Positions 26,960 through 35,825 of a stretch of DNA of 64,000 nucleotides are shown one piece after another. This stretch comes from Nitratireductor sp. XY-223 (GTDB lineage: Bacteria; Pseudomonadota; Alphaproteobacteria; Rhizobiales; Rhizobiaceae), in NCBI RefSeq assembly GCF_004959855.1, contig NZ_SPNT01000010.1, positions 1 through 64,000 of the forward strand. The letters run 5' to 3'. The notes below the pieces were generated by a model. That model had not been told where the DNA came from. It ran no database searches and was given only the letters and a program-made list of their open reading frames with translations. A program made the position numbers and the translations under genes. The number at the start of each line of letters is the position of its first letter. The first letter of the stretch is position 1.

Positions 26960-28750
26960 TCAGAGTGCCTCCGCGGGTGCCTCCAGGCAGGTCGTATCCA
27001 ACCGCGCAAGAAGCGCGCATTGCGACTCGATAGCCGGCAATTCGTAGCGGAAGAAATAGCGGCACGCCGTAATTTTGCCCGCGTCCGGCGCGTTTTCCCC
27101 GCCGCGGGTCCGGTTTGTCTGCGCCACCAGCGCCTGGCGCAGCCAGATCCAGGCGACGACGACATGGCCGAGCATGTCCAGATAGATCGTGGCGTTGGCG
27201 AGATACGCCTCCTGTCCGAGCTGTTCGGCCTTGCCGGTCATCGAGAGCGTTGTTTCAGCGGCCAGGCTGATCGCCCTTTCGAGGTCCGCCGCCATGTCCG
27301 CGAACTCCGGCACGGCGCCGGCCTCGCGCACCGTGTCCTGCATCTCGCCGATCAGCGTGCGCAGCGGCGCGCCGCCGTTCATCGGCACCTTGCGTCCCAG
27401 CAGGTCCAGCCCCTGGATGCCGCGGGTTCCCTCGTGGATATGATTGAGGCGGTTGTCGCGGTAGAACCGTTCGACCGGATAGTCGCGTGTATAGCCCGCC
27501 CCGCCGAACACCTGGATGGCGATCTCGTTGGCGCGCAGGCCGAACTCCGAGGGCCAGGATTTGACGATCGGCGTCAGGATATCGAGCAAGGCGGTCGCCT
27601 TTTCCTGTGCCGCCGGATCGCCGGCACGCTTTTCGTCGGCAAGACGCGCTGCGTAAAAACACAGCGCCAGCGCGCCTTCCGCATAGGCCTTCTGCTGCAA
27701 CAGCATGCGCTTGACATCGGCATGCTCGATGATCGGCACCATCGGCGTTTGCGGGTCGCGGTCGGAGAGTTTGCGGCCCTGCGTGCGGTCCTTCGCATAG
27801 GCCAGCGCGTGCAGATAACCGGTCTCGGCAAGCGCCGCGGCGCTGAGACCAACCCCGATGCGCATCTCGTTCATCATCGAGAACATGTACTGCAGGCCGC
27901 AATTCGGTTCGCCGACGAGGTATCCGACCGCGCCGTCTCGATCGCCGAAATTGAGCACGCAATTGACAGTTCCGCGGCAACCCATCTTGTGGTTGAGACC
28001 GGCCAGGCGCACGTCGTTGCGCGGCCCGCGTGTGTCGTCGTCGTTGACGATATAACGCGGCACGATGAACAGCGAGATCCCCTTGACGCCGGGCGGTCCG
28101 CCCGGAATTTTCGCCAGCACCAGGTTGATGATGTTCTCCGACATTTCATGGTCCGCGCCGGAGATCCACATCTTGTTGCCGAACAGGCGGTAGCTGCCGT
28201 CGTCCTGCGGCTCGGCCCGGGTACGGATATCGCCGACAGACGATCCGGCATGCGGTTCGGACAGCGCCATCGTCCCGAAATAGCGGCCTTCGATCATCGG
28301 CCGCAGATAGCGCTCCTTCTGCTCCTCGCTGGCATGCTCGGCGAGCAGATTGCCGGCCGCGACCGTCAGGCCGGTATAGCCGCTGGTGCCCCAATTGGCG
28401 GCGGAGAACCAGGCCGAAATGGCAGTTTGCAAAAGATAGGGGAGCTGCAGGCCGCCATGCTCGGCATCGAAGCTGGCGCCCATCAGCCCCGCCTCTGTGA
28501 AGGCGTCGAGCGCCTGCTTGACCTCCGGAATGATCTCCACCTTTTCGCCGTCAAAAGCCGGCTCGTTGGCGTCGAGCTTCTGGGCGTGTGGCTGGTATCG
28601 CTCCTCGGCAATCTTTTCGACACTGTCGAGGATGGCGTCATAGACGCTGCGATCCGCATCGGCGAAATGCGGCAGCGCGCTCAGCCCCTCCAGATCGAGG
28701 AAATCGTACAACAGGAACGCAATATCCTCCCGCCGCAAGATATTGGGCAT
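26960..28750 (-). CDS. Acyl-CoA dehydrogenase, DmdC-like
   Basis: This flavoenzyme of 596 residues oxidises an acyl-CoA to the enoyl-CoA. The FAD/substrate segments MALSEPHAGSSVGDI (about 161-175) and FGNKMWISGADHE are present, and the catalytic glutamate fits E440 in HIHEGTRGIQGLDLLGRK. The length and this motif form match the branch that includes DmdC (3-methylmercaptopropionyl-CoA dehydrogenase of DMSP demethylation) and related long-form enzymes. Without other dmd genes in the window, the substrate is not settled. It is single, with a LysR gene upstream on the same strand. Confidence 0.88.
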   Translation of the reverse strand: MPNILRREDIAFLLYDFLDLEGLSALPHFADADRSVYDAILDSVEKIAEERYQPHAQKLDANEPAFDGEKVEIIPEVKQALDAFTEAGLMGASFDAEHGGLQLPYLLQTAISAWFSAANWGTSGYTGLTVAAGNLLAEHASEEQKERYLRPMIEGRYFGTMALSEPHAGSSVGDIRTRAEPQDDGSYRLFGNKMWISGADHEMSENIINLVLAKIPGGPPGVKGISLFIVPRYIVNDDDTRGPRNDVRLAGLNHKMGCRGTVNCVLNFGDRDGAVGYLVGEPNCGLQYMFSMMNEMRIGVGLSAAALAETGYLHALAYAKDRTQGRKLSDRDPQTPMVPIIEHADVKRMLLQQKAYAEGALALCFYAARLADEKRAGDPAAQEKATALLDILTPIVKSWPSEFGLRANEIAIQVFGGAGYTRDYPVERFYRDNRLNHIHEGTRGIQGLDLLGRKVPMNGGAPLRTLIGEMQDTVREAGAVPEFADMAADLERAISLAAETTLSMTGKAEQLGQEAYLANATIYLDMLGHVVVAWIWLRQALVAQTNRTRGGENAPDAGKITACRYFFRYELPAIESQCALLARLDTTCLEAPAEAL

Positions 28751-28868
28751 GATGTTCTCCCTTGAATAGGGCTGACCTGCCGCCGCCCGATTTTGTTCAT
28801 CCTTGACCTAACCTATCCCGCCGCCGGTCGGCTGGCAAAGGAATAAGCGCGAGTAAACGGGTGCCGGA

Positions 28869-29774
28869 CTATGCCTGGCGAAAACTGTCCAGAAGCCACT
28901 CGGTAAAGAGCAGCACTTCCGGCGCGTGCTGGCTGCCCGGACGGCGCAGCACGTAATGCGCCTGCTCGTTGGGCAGACGCGCATCCACCGGTCGTACCAG
29001 TCGGCCGGAATCGAGATAGGGCTGGGCGAATGCGTCGAGCACCAGCAGCGCACCCAGGCCGCTTGCAGCATATTCGAGCGCCACCAGGGACGTATCCGAT
29101 TTGACGCCGGCCATCGGTTTGCGTTCCTCCAGCCCGTGCTGCCGCATGAGGTCGTTCCACATGCCTTCGCATCCCATGATTTCGATGAGGCTGCCCGAGC
29201 CAAGCTCCGCGAGGCCGGCATCGGCGCCTAGCTCGCCGGCGTAACGATGGCTGCACACAACGATCGACGACTCGTCGCTTATCTTCTCGGCAAAGCCGCC
29301 CTGGCCATGCTGATCCGCCCATTTGCCGTCGCCGTAACGGATATCGATATCCACCGACTCCGTGTTGAGCCCGTCGCCCCAAACGGTCGTGCACAACTGC
29401 AGCTCGATGCCCGGATAGGCATTCCGGAATTCCGGCAGCCTGGGAACAAGAACGAGCGAGGCGTAGGAGATCGGCACGCGAATGCGCAGAGTCTTGTCGC
29501 CGAGCGACCCGAAGATGCCCATCGTTGCGAGCGAAAGATCCTCGAACGCCTTGCGCACTGCCGGTACATAGGCGGCCCCCATATCGGTGAGTCGCACGCC
29601 GCGCGGCAGCCGCTCGAACAGGCCGAAGCCCAGCCGCTTTTCCAGCGACCTGATCTGGTGGCTGATGGCGGCCGATGTCATGTTGAGCTCGTTGGCGGCG
29701 GCAACGAAACTGGAATGCCGGGCCGCCGCCTCAAAGGCCCGCAGCCACGCCACGGGCGGAAGTTGGTAACTCAT
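28869..29774 (-). CDS. LysR-family transcriptional regulator (GcvA-like)
   Basis: The 301-residue regulator has an N-terminal winged helix-turn-helix (LPPVAWLRAFEAAARHSSFVAAANELNMTSAAISHQIRSLEKRLG), followed by the LysR effector-binding domain. The form of the helix-turn-helix is that of the GcvA group. It is divergent from the GMC oxidoreductase operon across about 110 bases, the classic arrangement for a LysR protein controlling its neighbour, so it probably senses a substrate or intermediate of that pathway. Confidence 0.9.
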   Translation of the reverse strand: MSYQLPPVAWLRAFEAAARHSSFVAAANELNMTSAAISHQIRSLEKRLGFGLFERLPRGVRLTDMGAAYVPAVRKAFEDLSLATMGIFGSLGDKTLRIRVPISYASLVLVPRLPEFRNAYPGIELQLCTTVWGDGLNTESVDIDIRYGDGKWADQHGQGGFAEKISDESSIVVCSHRYAGELGADAGLAELGSGSLIEIMGCEGMWNDLMRQHGLEERKPMAGVKSDTSLVALEYAASGLGALLVLDAFAQPYLDSGRLVRPVDARLPNEQAHYVLRRPGSQHAPEVLLFTEWLLDSFRQA

Positions 29775-29831
29775 TCGGATTGCTCCCGCATCAACAAATA
29801 TTCTTGGGTCTTTGACCGATAAAGCTTCGTT

Positions 29832-29848
29832 TGATTATAGTCATATCA
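29832..29848. promoter_or_regulatory. Candidate operator dyad between lysR and the GMC gene
   Basis: TGAT (29832-29835) and ATCA (29845-29848) form an inverted repeat with a 9-base AT-rich centre (TGATtatagtcatATCA), located in the divergent promoter region. LysR proteins bind such dyads, usually with a T-N11-A core, which this only approximates. It is a candidate only. Confidence 0.35.
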
Positions 29849-29884
29849 CCAACAAGACTGGCGCGAAATCAAGACGGTATCGCC

Positions 29885-31513
29885 ATGTCCACATTGGAAT
29901 TCGATTTTATCGTTGTTGGTGCGGGATCGGCCGGATGCGTTCTGGCCGAACGCCTGACCCGTGACGGCCGCAACACCGTCCTTCTTGTCGAGGCCGGCGG
30001 CACCGACCGCAAGTTGCGCATCCGGGTCCCGATCGGCTACGGCTTCACCTTCATGGATCCCTCCGTCAACTGGTGTTACGGCGCCGAGCCGGATCCGGAG
30101 CTTGGCGGCCGTCAGGCCTACTGGCCGCGCGGCAAGGTGGTCGGCGGTTCGAGCTCAATCAATGCCATGGTTTACATTCGCGGCCTGCCGCACGACTTCG
30201 ACGACTGGGCCGAAAGCGGTGCGACCGGCTGGGACTGGAAGAACGTGCGGCCGGTCTTCGAGCGCACCGAGAAGAAGGCGTGGCGCGAGAACGGCAGGCT
30301 GCGCACCAGCGGCACTGGCCCGCTCTGGGTGACGGACGAGGCCGACCAGGCGCATCCGGTTACCGGCCGATTTCTCGATGCCGCGCGCGAGGCCGGTTGG
30401 CCGACAACGGCCGATATCAATGGCGTCGAGCGCGAGGGCCTCGGCATTTTCCACAACACCACCCGCAGGGGCTGGCGCTGTTCTTCGGCCGACGCGTTTC
30501 TTCTGCCGGCCCTGCGGCGCGGCAACCTCAACATGACGTCGAATGCGCTGGTCGAGCGGATCGTCTTCGACGGCAACCGCGCCGTCGGCATAAGCTATCG
30601 TCAGGGCGATCGGACAATGGAGGCGCGCGCGCGACGCGAGGTGATTGTCAGCGGCGGGGCCGTCAACTCTCCCAAGCTGCTGCAGCAATCCGGTGTCGGG
30701 CCTGCGGAACAGCTGGCTGCCCACGGCATCGACGTGCAGACCGACCTGCCGGAGGTCGGGGGCGGTCTTCAGGACCACCTGGCCATCAACTATTACTACC
30801 GGTCCACGGTGCCGACACTCAACAATCAGCTCCAGCCCTGGCCGAGCCGCGTATACGCGGCCCTGCAATACGCGCTGACGCGCCGAGGCATGCTCAGCCT
30901 CGGCATCAACCAGTGCGGCGGCTTCATCCGGTCGTCGCCGGACACACCCCGCGCCGACATTCAGATCTACTGCAATCCGGCGACGTACTCGACCGGCGAC
31001 GGGACGAAACCGCAGATCGATCCCGAGCCCGGCTTTCTCCTGGCGTTCCAGCAGTGCCGGCCGACGAGCCGCGGCCGCATTGACATTGCTTCGAGCGACC
31101 CGGCCGATCCACCGGCGATAAAACCCAACTCGCTGACCACCAACGAGGACCGTGACGCGGTGGTTCGCGGCGCGCGTCTCTTGAGGCAGCTGGTCGAAAC
31201 ACCGACCATGAAGCGCCTGATCCGTGCGCCGAAGCAGCCCGATCTGGCCGTTCTCAGCGATGATGGGGCGCTGGAGGATTTCAAGGCGCGCGCCGCGACC
31301 GTCTACCATCCGTGCTGCACCTGCCGCATGGGCACCAGTGCCCGGAACTCGGTTCTCGACGCGCGGTTACGCGTCCACGGCATCGACCGTCTGCGGGTGG
31401 TCGACGCTTCGGCCTTTCCAAACGTCACGTCCGGCAACACCAACGCGCCGACCATCATGCTGGCGCAAAAGGGCGCGGACATTATTCTCGAAGACACCCG
31501 GGCGGCGGGTTAG
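29885..31513 (+). CDS. GMC-family FAD oxidoreductase (choline dehydrogenase-like)
   Basis: The 542-residue flavoprotein has the FAD-binding motif IVVGAGSAGCVLAERL at the N-terminus, the GMC signature around RGKVVGGSSSINAMVYIRG, and the C-terminal active-site region YHPCCTCRMG with SGNTNAPTIMLAQKGADII (histidine-asparagine pair). It oxidises an alcohol to an aldehyde or ketone. The frame opens at 29831; MSTLEFDFIVVGAGSAG at 29885 is the natural start. It is first in an operon with two enolase-superfamily enzymes, so it probably works on a sugar-derived or polyol substrate; this is inference. Confidence 0.9.
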   Translation: MSTLEFDFIVVGAGSAGCVLAERLTRDGRNTVLLVEAGGTDRKLRIRVPIGYGFTFMDPSVNWCYGAEPDPELGGRQAYWPRGKVVGGSSSINAMVYIRGLPHDFDDWAESGATGWDWKNVRPVFERTEKKAWRENGRLRTSGTGPLWVTDEADQAHPVTGRFLDAAREAGWPTTADINGVEREGLGIFHNTTRRGWRCSSADAFLLPALRRGNLNMTSNALVERIVFDGNRAVGISYRQGDRTMEARARREVIVSGGAVNSPKLLQQSGVGPAEQLAAHGIDVQTDLPEVGGGLQDHLAINYYYRSTVPTLNNQLQPWPSRVYAALQYALTRRGMLSLGINQCGGFIRSSPDTPRADIQIYCNPATYSTGDGTKPQIDPEPGFLLAFQQCRPTSRGRIDIASSDPADPPAIKPNSLTTNEDRDAVVRGARLLRQLVETPTMKRLIRAPKQPDLAVLSDDGALEDFKARAATVYHPCCTCRMGTSARNSVLDARLRVHGIDRLRVVDASAFPNVTSGNTNAPTIMLAQKGADIILEDTRAAG

Positions 31514-31519
31514 AACGCG

Positions 31520-32623
31520 ATGAAGATCAAACGTCTGGAAACCTTCAGCAACGAATTCGTCGGCTTTGTCAGGCTCACAGCCGAGGATGGCAGTGTCGGC
31601 TGGGGCCAGGTCTCGACCTACAACACGGATATCACGGCCCAGGTCTTCCACCGGCAGGTCGCACCATGGGCGCTGGGGGAAGATATTCTCAATATCGATG
31701 CGCTCGTCGACCGCATTGTCGAAAAGGAGCACAAATTTCCCGGCTCCTATCTGCGCCGTGCGATCGCCGGCCTGGATACGGCAATCTGGGATATCCGCGG
31801 CAAGCAGCAGCAAAAGCCGGTATGCGCGCTGATCGGCGGCAGCCCCGGCCGGCTGCGCTGCTATGCCTCCAGCATGCGCCGCGACATCGAACCGCACGCC
31901 GAGGCACGGAGGCTCGCGGACCTGCGCGACCGGTTCGGCTTCGACGCCTTCAAGTTCCGGGTGGCCAGCGAATGCGGACGCGACCGCGACGAGTGGCCCG
32001 GACGCACGGGGGAAATCGTTCCGGCCGTACGTTCAGCGCTGGGTGACGACGCGGCTCTGCTTGTCGACGCCAACAGCGGCTACAGCGCGCAAAGGGCCAT
32101 CGAGGTCGGCGCCATGCTCGAGGACAACGGCGTGGTCCACTTTGAAGAGCCCTGCCCCTATTGGGACCTGGAGGCGACAAAAAAGGTCAGCGATGCCCTG
32201 TCGCTCGACGTGACCGGCGGCGAACAGGATTGCGATCTGACCATCTGGCGGCAGATGATCGCCATGCGCGCGGTCGATATCGTCCAGCCGGATATCTGCT
32301 ACATCGGCGGCATCGCGCGGGCGATGCGCGTTGCCAAGATGGCGGCCGATGCGGGCTTGCCCTGTACGCCCCACTCGGCCAACCTTTCCATGGTCACGCT
32401 CTTTACGATGCATTTCCTGCGGGCCATTCCCAATGCCGGGTCTTATCTGGAATTCTCAATCGAGGGCGCCGACTACTACCCCTGGCAGCAGAACCTCTTC
32501 GTTAACGACCCGTTCGTTGTCACCGACGGCGGTGTTACGGTATCGGACGCGCCCGGCTGGGGCGTTGAAATCAATCCGCAGTGGCTGGATCGGGCACAGT
32601 ACCAGATCAGCGAACTCGGCTAG
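31520..32623 (+). CDS. Mandelate racemase/muconate-lactonizing-type enolase-superfamily enzyme
   Basis: The 367-residue protein has the barrel residues of the mandelate racemase group. Metal ligands fit D183 (LVDANSGY), E209 (HFEEP) and E235 (GGEQD). The catalytic pair would be K145 of the FKFRV motif, with R147 two residues on, and H285 (PHSAN). Such enzymes abstract a proton next to a carboxylate, as in sugar-acid dehydratases. It starts 6 bases after the GMC gene and is followed by a second member of the superfamily. The substrate is unknown. Confidence 0.87.
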   Translation: MKIKRLETFSNEFVGFVRLTAEDGSVGWGQVSTYNTDITAQVFHRQVAPWALGEDILNIDALVDRIVEKEHKFPGSYLRRAIAGLDTAIWDIRGKQQQKPVCALIGGSPGRLRCYASSMRRDIEPHAEARRLADLRDRFGFDAFKFRVASECGRDRDEWPGRTGEIVPAVRSALGDDAALLVDANSGYSAQRAIEVGAMLEDNGVVHFEEPCPYWDLEATKKVSDALSLDVTGGEQDCDLTIWRQMIAMRAVDIVQPDICYIGGIARAMRVAKMAADAGLPCTPHSANLSMVTLFTMHFLRAIPNAGSYLEFSIEGADYYPWQQNLFVNDPFVVTDGGVTVSDAPGWGVEINPQWLDRAQYQISELG

Positions 32624-32645
32624 GACAGAAAGGCCGCATCGCATC

Positions 32646-33854
32646 ATGAGGCTGCAATCCATCGAAACCTTCGTCGTCGGCAACCCGCCGCCCTCCCGTG
32701 GCGGGCGCTACTTCATCTTCGTTCAGCTCCGCACGGCCTGCGGCGTCGTCGGCGTCGGCGAGATCTACAACGCCACCTTCAGCCCCCACCTCGTCGCCGA
32801 TATGGCGAAGGACATGTTCGCACGGGTCTTCGAGGGCAACGACCCGCACCATGTGGAGCGGCATTGGCGCAACGCCTACGGCGCAGGCTACACGTTGCGC
32901 CCGGACGTGACCGTCATGGGCGTGCTGAGCGCTCTTGAAATGGCCTGCTGGGACATTGTCGGCAAGGCGGCGGACAAGCCTGTTTACGAGCTGCTCGGCG
33001 GCCGGGTGCACGAAGCGCTGCGCAGCTACACCTATCTCTATCCCCCCGGCGACGAGCACGTGTACCCGGATCCGGACACGGCGAACGTCTACAATGACCC
33101 GGACATCGCCGCGCAGATCGCCCTCGATCTGGTCGATCAGGGATTTACCGCCGTCAAGTTCGACCCGGCCGGACCCTACACCGTCTATGACGGGCACCAG
33201 CCGAGCCTCGAGGATCTCGAACGCTCGGAACTGTTCTGCAAGCGCATCCGCGAGGCCGTCGGAACACGCGCCGATCTTTTGTTCGGCACCCATGGCCAGT
33301 TCACGGTCTCCGGCGCCAAGCGCATGGCCCGACGACTTGAGCCGTACGAACCACTGTGGTTCGAGGAGCCGACACCGCCGGAAATGCCGGAACAGATGGC
33401 CGAAGTGGCGCGCGCGACATCGATCCCGATCGCCACCGGTGAGCGGCTGTGCACGAAATATGAGTTCGCCCGCGTCCTCGACACCGGCGCCGCGTCGATC
33501 CTGCAGATGGATCTCGGGCGCGTCGGCGGCCTGCTGGAGGCCAAGAAGATCGCCGCGATGGCCGAGACCCGCTACGCCCAGATCGCGCCGCATCTCTATT
33601 GCGGGCCGGTCGTCGGCGCCGCCAACATCCAGTTTGCCGCCTGCATTCCCAATTTCCTGATCCTGGAAAGCATCCTGAAATGGGAGGGCTTCCACGCCGA
33701 ACTGCTGAAGACCCCGATCCGCTGGGAAGACGGCCACGTGATCCCGCCGGACACACCCGGTCTCGGCGTCGAGCTCGACGAGGAGGTAGCCCGGGCGCAT
33801 CCCTACGAGGGCGACGAACTGCATCTGACGATGGACACACGGCCGCTTCGCTAG
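32646..33854 (+). CDS. Mandelate racemase-type enolase-superfamily enzyme (second copy)
   Basis: The 402-residue enzyme is of the galactonate/mannonate dehydratase-like branch. It has SALEMACWDIVGKAADKPVYELLGG near residue 95, K171 in VKFDPAGPY, and metal ligands E240 (WFEEP) and E266 (GERLCT). Where the third ligand aspartate is expected (as in the D-F-H-G motif of galactonate dehydratase) it has GTHGQ, so the aspartate is replaced by glycine (G214). This may be a feature of its subgroup or a change in metal binding. It starts 22 bases after the first enolase-type gene. The likely substrate class is sugar acids. Confidence 0.85.
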   Translation: MRLQSIETFVVGNPPPSRGGRYFIFVQLRTACGVVGVGEIYNATFSPHLVADMAKDMFARVFEGNDPHHVERHWRNAYGAGYTLRPDVTVMGVLSALEMACWDIVGKAADKPVYELLGGRVHEALRSYTYLYPPGDEHVYPDPDTANVYNDPDIAAQIALDLVDQGFTAVKFDPAGPYTVYDGHQPSLEDLERSELFCKRIREAVGTRADLLFGTHGQFTVSGAKRMARRLEPYEPLWFEEPTPPEMPEQMAEVARATSIPIATGERLCTKYEFARVLDTGAASILQMDLGRVGGLLEAKKIAAMAETRYAQIAPHLYCGPVVGAANIQFAACIPNFLILESILKWEGFHAELLKTPIRWEDGHVIPPDTPGLGVELDEEVARAHPYEGDELHLTMDTRPLR

Positions 33855-33884
33855 GCTCGCGGATTTTCTGAAATGGAGGACGGA

Positions 33885-34850
33885 ATGAAGGTTGGCTTTA
33901 TCGGGCTCGGCAATGTCGGCGGCAAGCTGTCCGGCAGCCTTCTGCGCAACGGCTTCGACCTGACGGTGCGTGATCTGGACGGTTCGATCGCGGAACCGTT
34001 CCTCGAAAGGGGCGCGCACTGGGCCGAAAGCCCGCGGGAAATGGCGGAGCGCTGCGACGTGGTGATCACCTGCCTGCCGAGCCCGGCGGCCTCGGCAGCG
34101 GTCATGGAGGCCGAGGACGGGATCCTCGCGGGCCTTTCGCCCGGCAAGATCTGGGCGGAGATGTCGACCACCGACGAGGCCGAGGTCAGACGGCTCGGCG
34201 CACTCGTATCCGCGGCCGGGGGCACGCCGGTCGACTGTCCGGTGTCCGGCGGCTGCCACCGCGCCGCCACCGGCAATATCGCCATATTCGCGGGCTGCGA
34301 CCGCGGGACCTTCGATCGCATGCTCCCGGTCTTGAAGGCGATGGGGCGGCGCATCCTCCACACCGGGCCGCTGGGCTCGGCCTCGATCCTGAAGGTGGTG
34401 ACCAACTACCTTGCCACCGCCAACCTCATCACGCTCTGCGAGGCACTGGTAACGTCCAAGGCGGCCGGCATGGATCTCAACACCGCCTACGAGGCGATCC
34501 GCATTTCCTCCGGCAACTCCTTCGTCCACGAGACAGAGAGCCAGGTGATCCTCAACGGCTCGCGCGACATCAATTTCACCATGGATCTCGTCTCCAAGGA
34601 CATCGGCCTGTTCCAGCAGGTCGCCGACCGGGCGGGCGTTCCGCTCGAGATGAACCCGATCATGATCGACATTTTCAGGGATGGCGAAAAGCGTTTCGGT
34701 TCAAGGGAATACTCGCCGAATATCATCAGAAGGCTGGAGGAAGCGACCGGCATCGAGATCCTGGCCCCCGGATTCCCGCCCGAGATGACCGACGACGAAC
34801 CGGAAGAACCGGGCTACGAGGTGGTGCCGAAGGGAGTCGAGCGGCTTTAG
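33885..34850 (+). CDS. 3-hydroxyisobutyrate-dehydrogenase-family NAD(P) oxidoreductase
   Basis: The protein has the beta-hydroxyacid dehydrogenase layout: MKVGFIGLGNVGGKLSGSLL (nucleotide-binding), DCPVSGGCHRAATG (substrate-binding, S121-G-G), and the catalytic lysine K170 in GSASILKVVTNYL. I chose the ATG at 33885 because a GGAGGA motif lies 5-7 bases before it; a start at 33873 would put that site inside the gene. The length is 321 residues. In the operon it would oxidise or reduce a beta-hydroxy acid produced downstream of the dehydratases, such as tartronate semialdehyde or a relative; the exact compound is unknown. Confidence 0.88.
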   Translation: MKVGFIGLGNVGGKLSGSLLRNGFDLTVRDLDGSIAEPFLERGAHWAESPREMAERCDVVITCLPSPAASAAVMEAEDGILAGLSPGKIWAEMSTTDEAEVRRLGALVSAAGGTPVDCPVSGGCHRAATGNIAIFAGCDRGTFDRMLPVLKAMGRRILHTGPLGSASILKVVTNYLATANLITLCEALVTSKAAGMDLNTAYEAIRISSGNSFVHETESQVILNGSRDINFTMDLVSKDIGLFQQVADRAGVPLEMNPIMIDIFRDGEKRFGSREYSPNIIRRLEEATGIEILAPGFPPEMTDDEPEEPGYEVVPKGVERL

Positions 34851-34934
34851 CTGCGGAATTTCACACAAATGCCGTGGACCTTGATTGTCGGCTGGTTCAC
34901 TATGGCGCGGGGTTTCTTGTTGAGGGTGCCGAAC

Positions 34935-35798
34935 GTGCTGAAATTCATCCACCTGACGGATATTCACCTGATCAGCGGCGGGCGCCGCCTCTATGGCGTC
35001 TCACCGGAGCGCCGGCTGCATGCCGCCGTCGACAGCATTCTTGAGGAGCACGGCGACGCGGATTTTATCGTCTTTACCGGCGATCAGGCCCATTGGGGCG
35101 ACGACGCCAGCTATGGTGTGCTGGCCGATGCGATTGCCCGTGTCGACATGCCCGTCAAGGTGCTGATGGGCAACCATGACCACCGCGACGCGCTTGCGCG
35201 GGTCGTCCCCGGTGTTGACTCTGACGCAGATGGCTTCATCCAGTCGACGCTCGATACCGAAGCCGGCCGCTGCCTGTTTCTGGACACCAAGAAGGACACG
35301 GTGACGGACGCCGGCGAATATTGTGAAAAGCGTCGCGATTGGCTGCGCGCGCGGCTCGAGGAGAGCGACGAACCGGCGATGATCTTCATGCATCACCCGC
35401 CGCTGAAGCTCGGCCTCAAGGGCATGGACGTCATCGATCTCCTCGATTCGGAAGCTTTCTTTGATGTGCTGAAGCCGCATATCGGCAAGATAAGGCACAT
35501 CTTCTTCGGTCATGTTCACCGGCCGGTTTCCGGCAATTGGCGCGGCATCGGTTTTACCTGCATTCGCGGGCTCAATCATCAGCTGGCACTGGACCTTCGG
35601 GCTCCACAGACGAGCGTGCCCGGCAACTTCGAGCCGCCCGTCTACGGCGTCGTACTGGCCGACAGGGACCAGATTGTCGCCCATCTCCATGAATTCATGG
35701 ACCGTTCGCCGCACTTCGAGTTGGTGACACCGGACGGCCAGGACGGTAAGGAATACAGTCTGAACATGCGGCACGGCGACTGGGACCGCATGACCTGA
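34935..35798 (+). CDS. Calcineurin-like metallophosphoesterase
   Basis: The five metal-binding blocks of the family are present in order: LTDIHL, FTGDQ, GNHDH, MHHPP and GHVHRP. The pattern fits cyclic-nucleotide or glycerophosphodiester phosphodiesterases (CpdA/GpdQ branch). The open frame starts at 34869, but the GTG at 34935 (VLKFIHLTDIHL) has GAGGGTG about 7 bases upstream and matches the family start, giving 287 residues. It is the last gene in the catabolic run; a phosphodiester substrate is likely but not defined. Confidence 0.82.
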   Translation: MLKFIHLTDIHLISGGRRLYGVSPERRLHAAVDSILEEHGDADFIVFTGDQAHWGDDASYGVLADAIARVDMPVKVLMGNHDHRDALARVVPGVDSDADGFIQSTLDTEAGRCLFLDTKKDTVTDAGEYCEKRRDWLRARLEESDEPAMIFMHHPPLKLGLKGMDVIDLLDSEAFFDVLKPHIGKIRHIFFGHVHRPVSGNWRGIGFTCIRGLNHQLALDLRAPQTSVPGNFEPPVYGVVLADRDQIVAHLHEFMDRSPHFELVTPDGQDGKEYSLNMRHGDWDRMT

Positions 35799-35825
35799 TC
35801 TTCAATCGGGGACGCGTTCGGCCTG

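Noticed and set aside
26872-27165. Upstream extension of the O-antigen ligase-like frame
   Set aside because: The 98 extra codons overlap the acyl-CoA dehydrogenase in antisense and are arginine-rich; a TTG with a good ribosome binding site at 26871 fits the family start.
27020-28765. Long plus-strand frame (581 codons)
   Set aside because: It is antisense to the acyl-CoA dehydrogenase gene, with no recognised motif; high-GC codon use leaves the opposite strand open.
32607-34529. 640-codon minus-strand frame
   Set aside because: It is antisense to the enolase-type and dehydrogenase genes; the plus-strand genes have clear active-site motifs.
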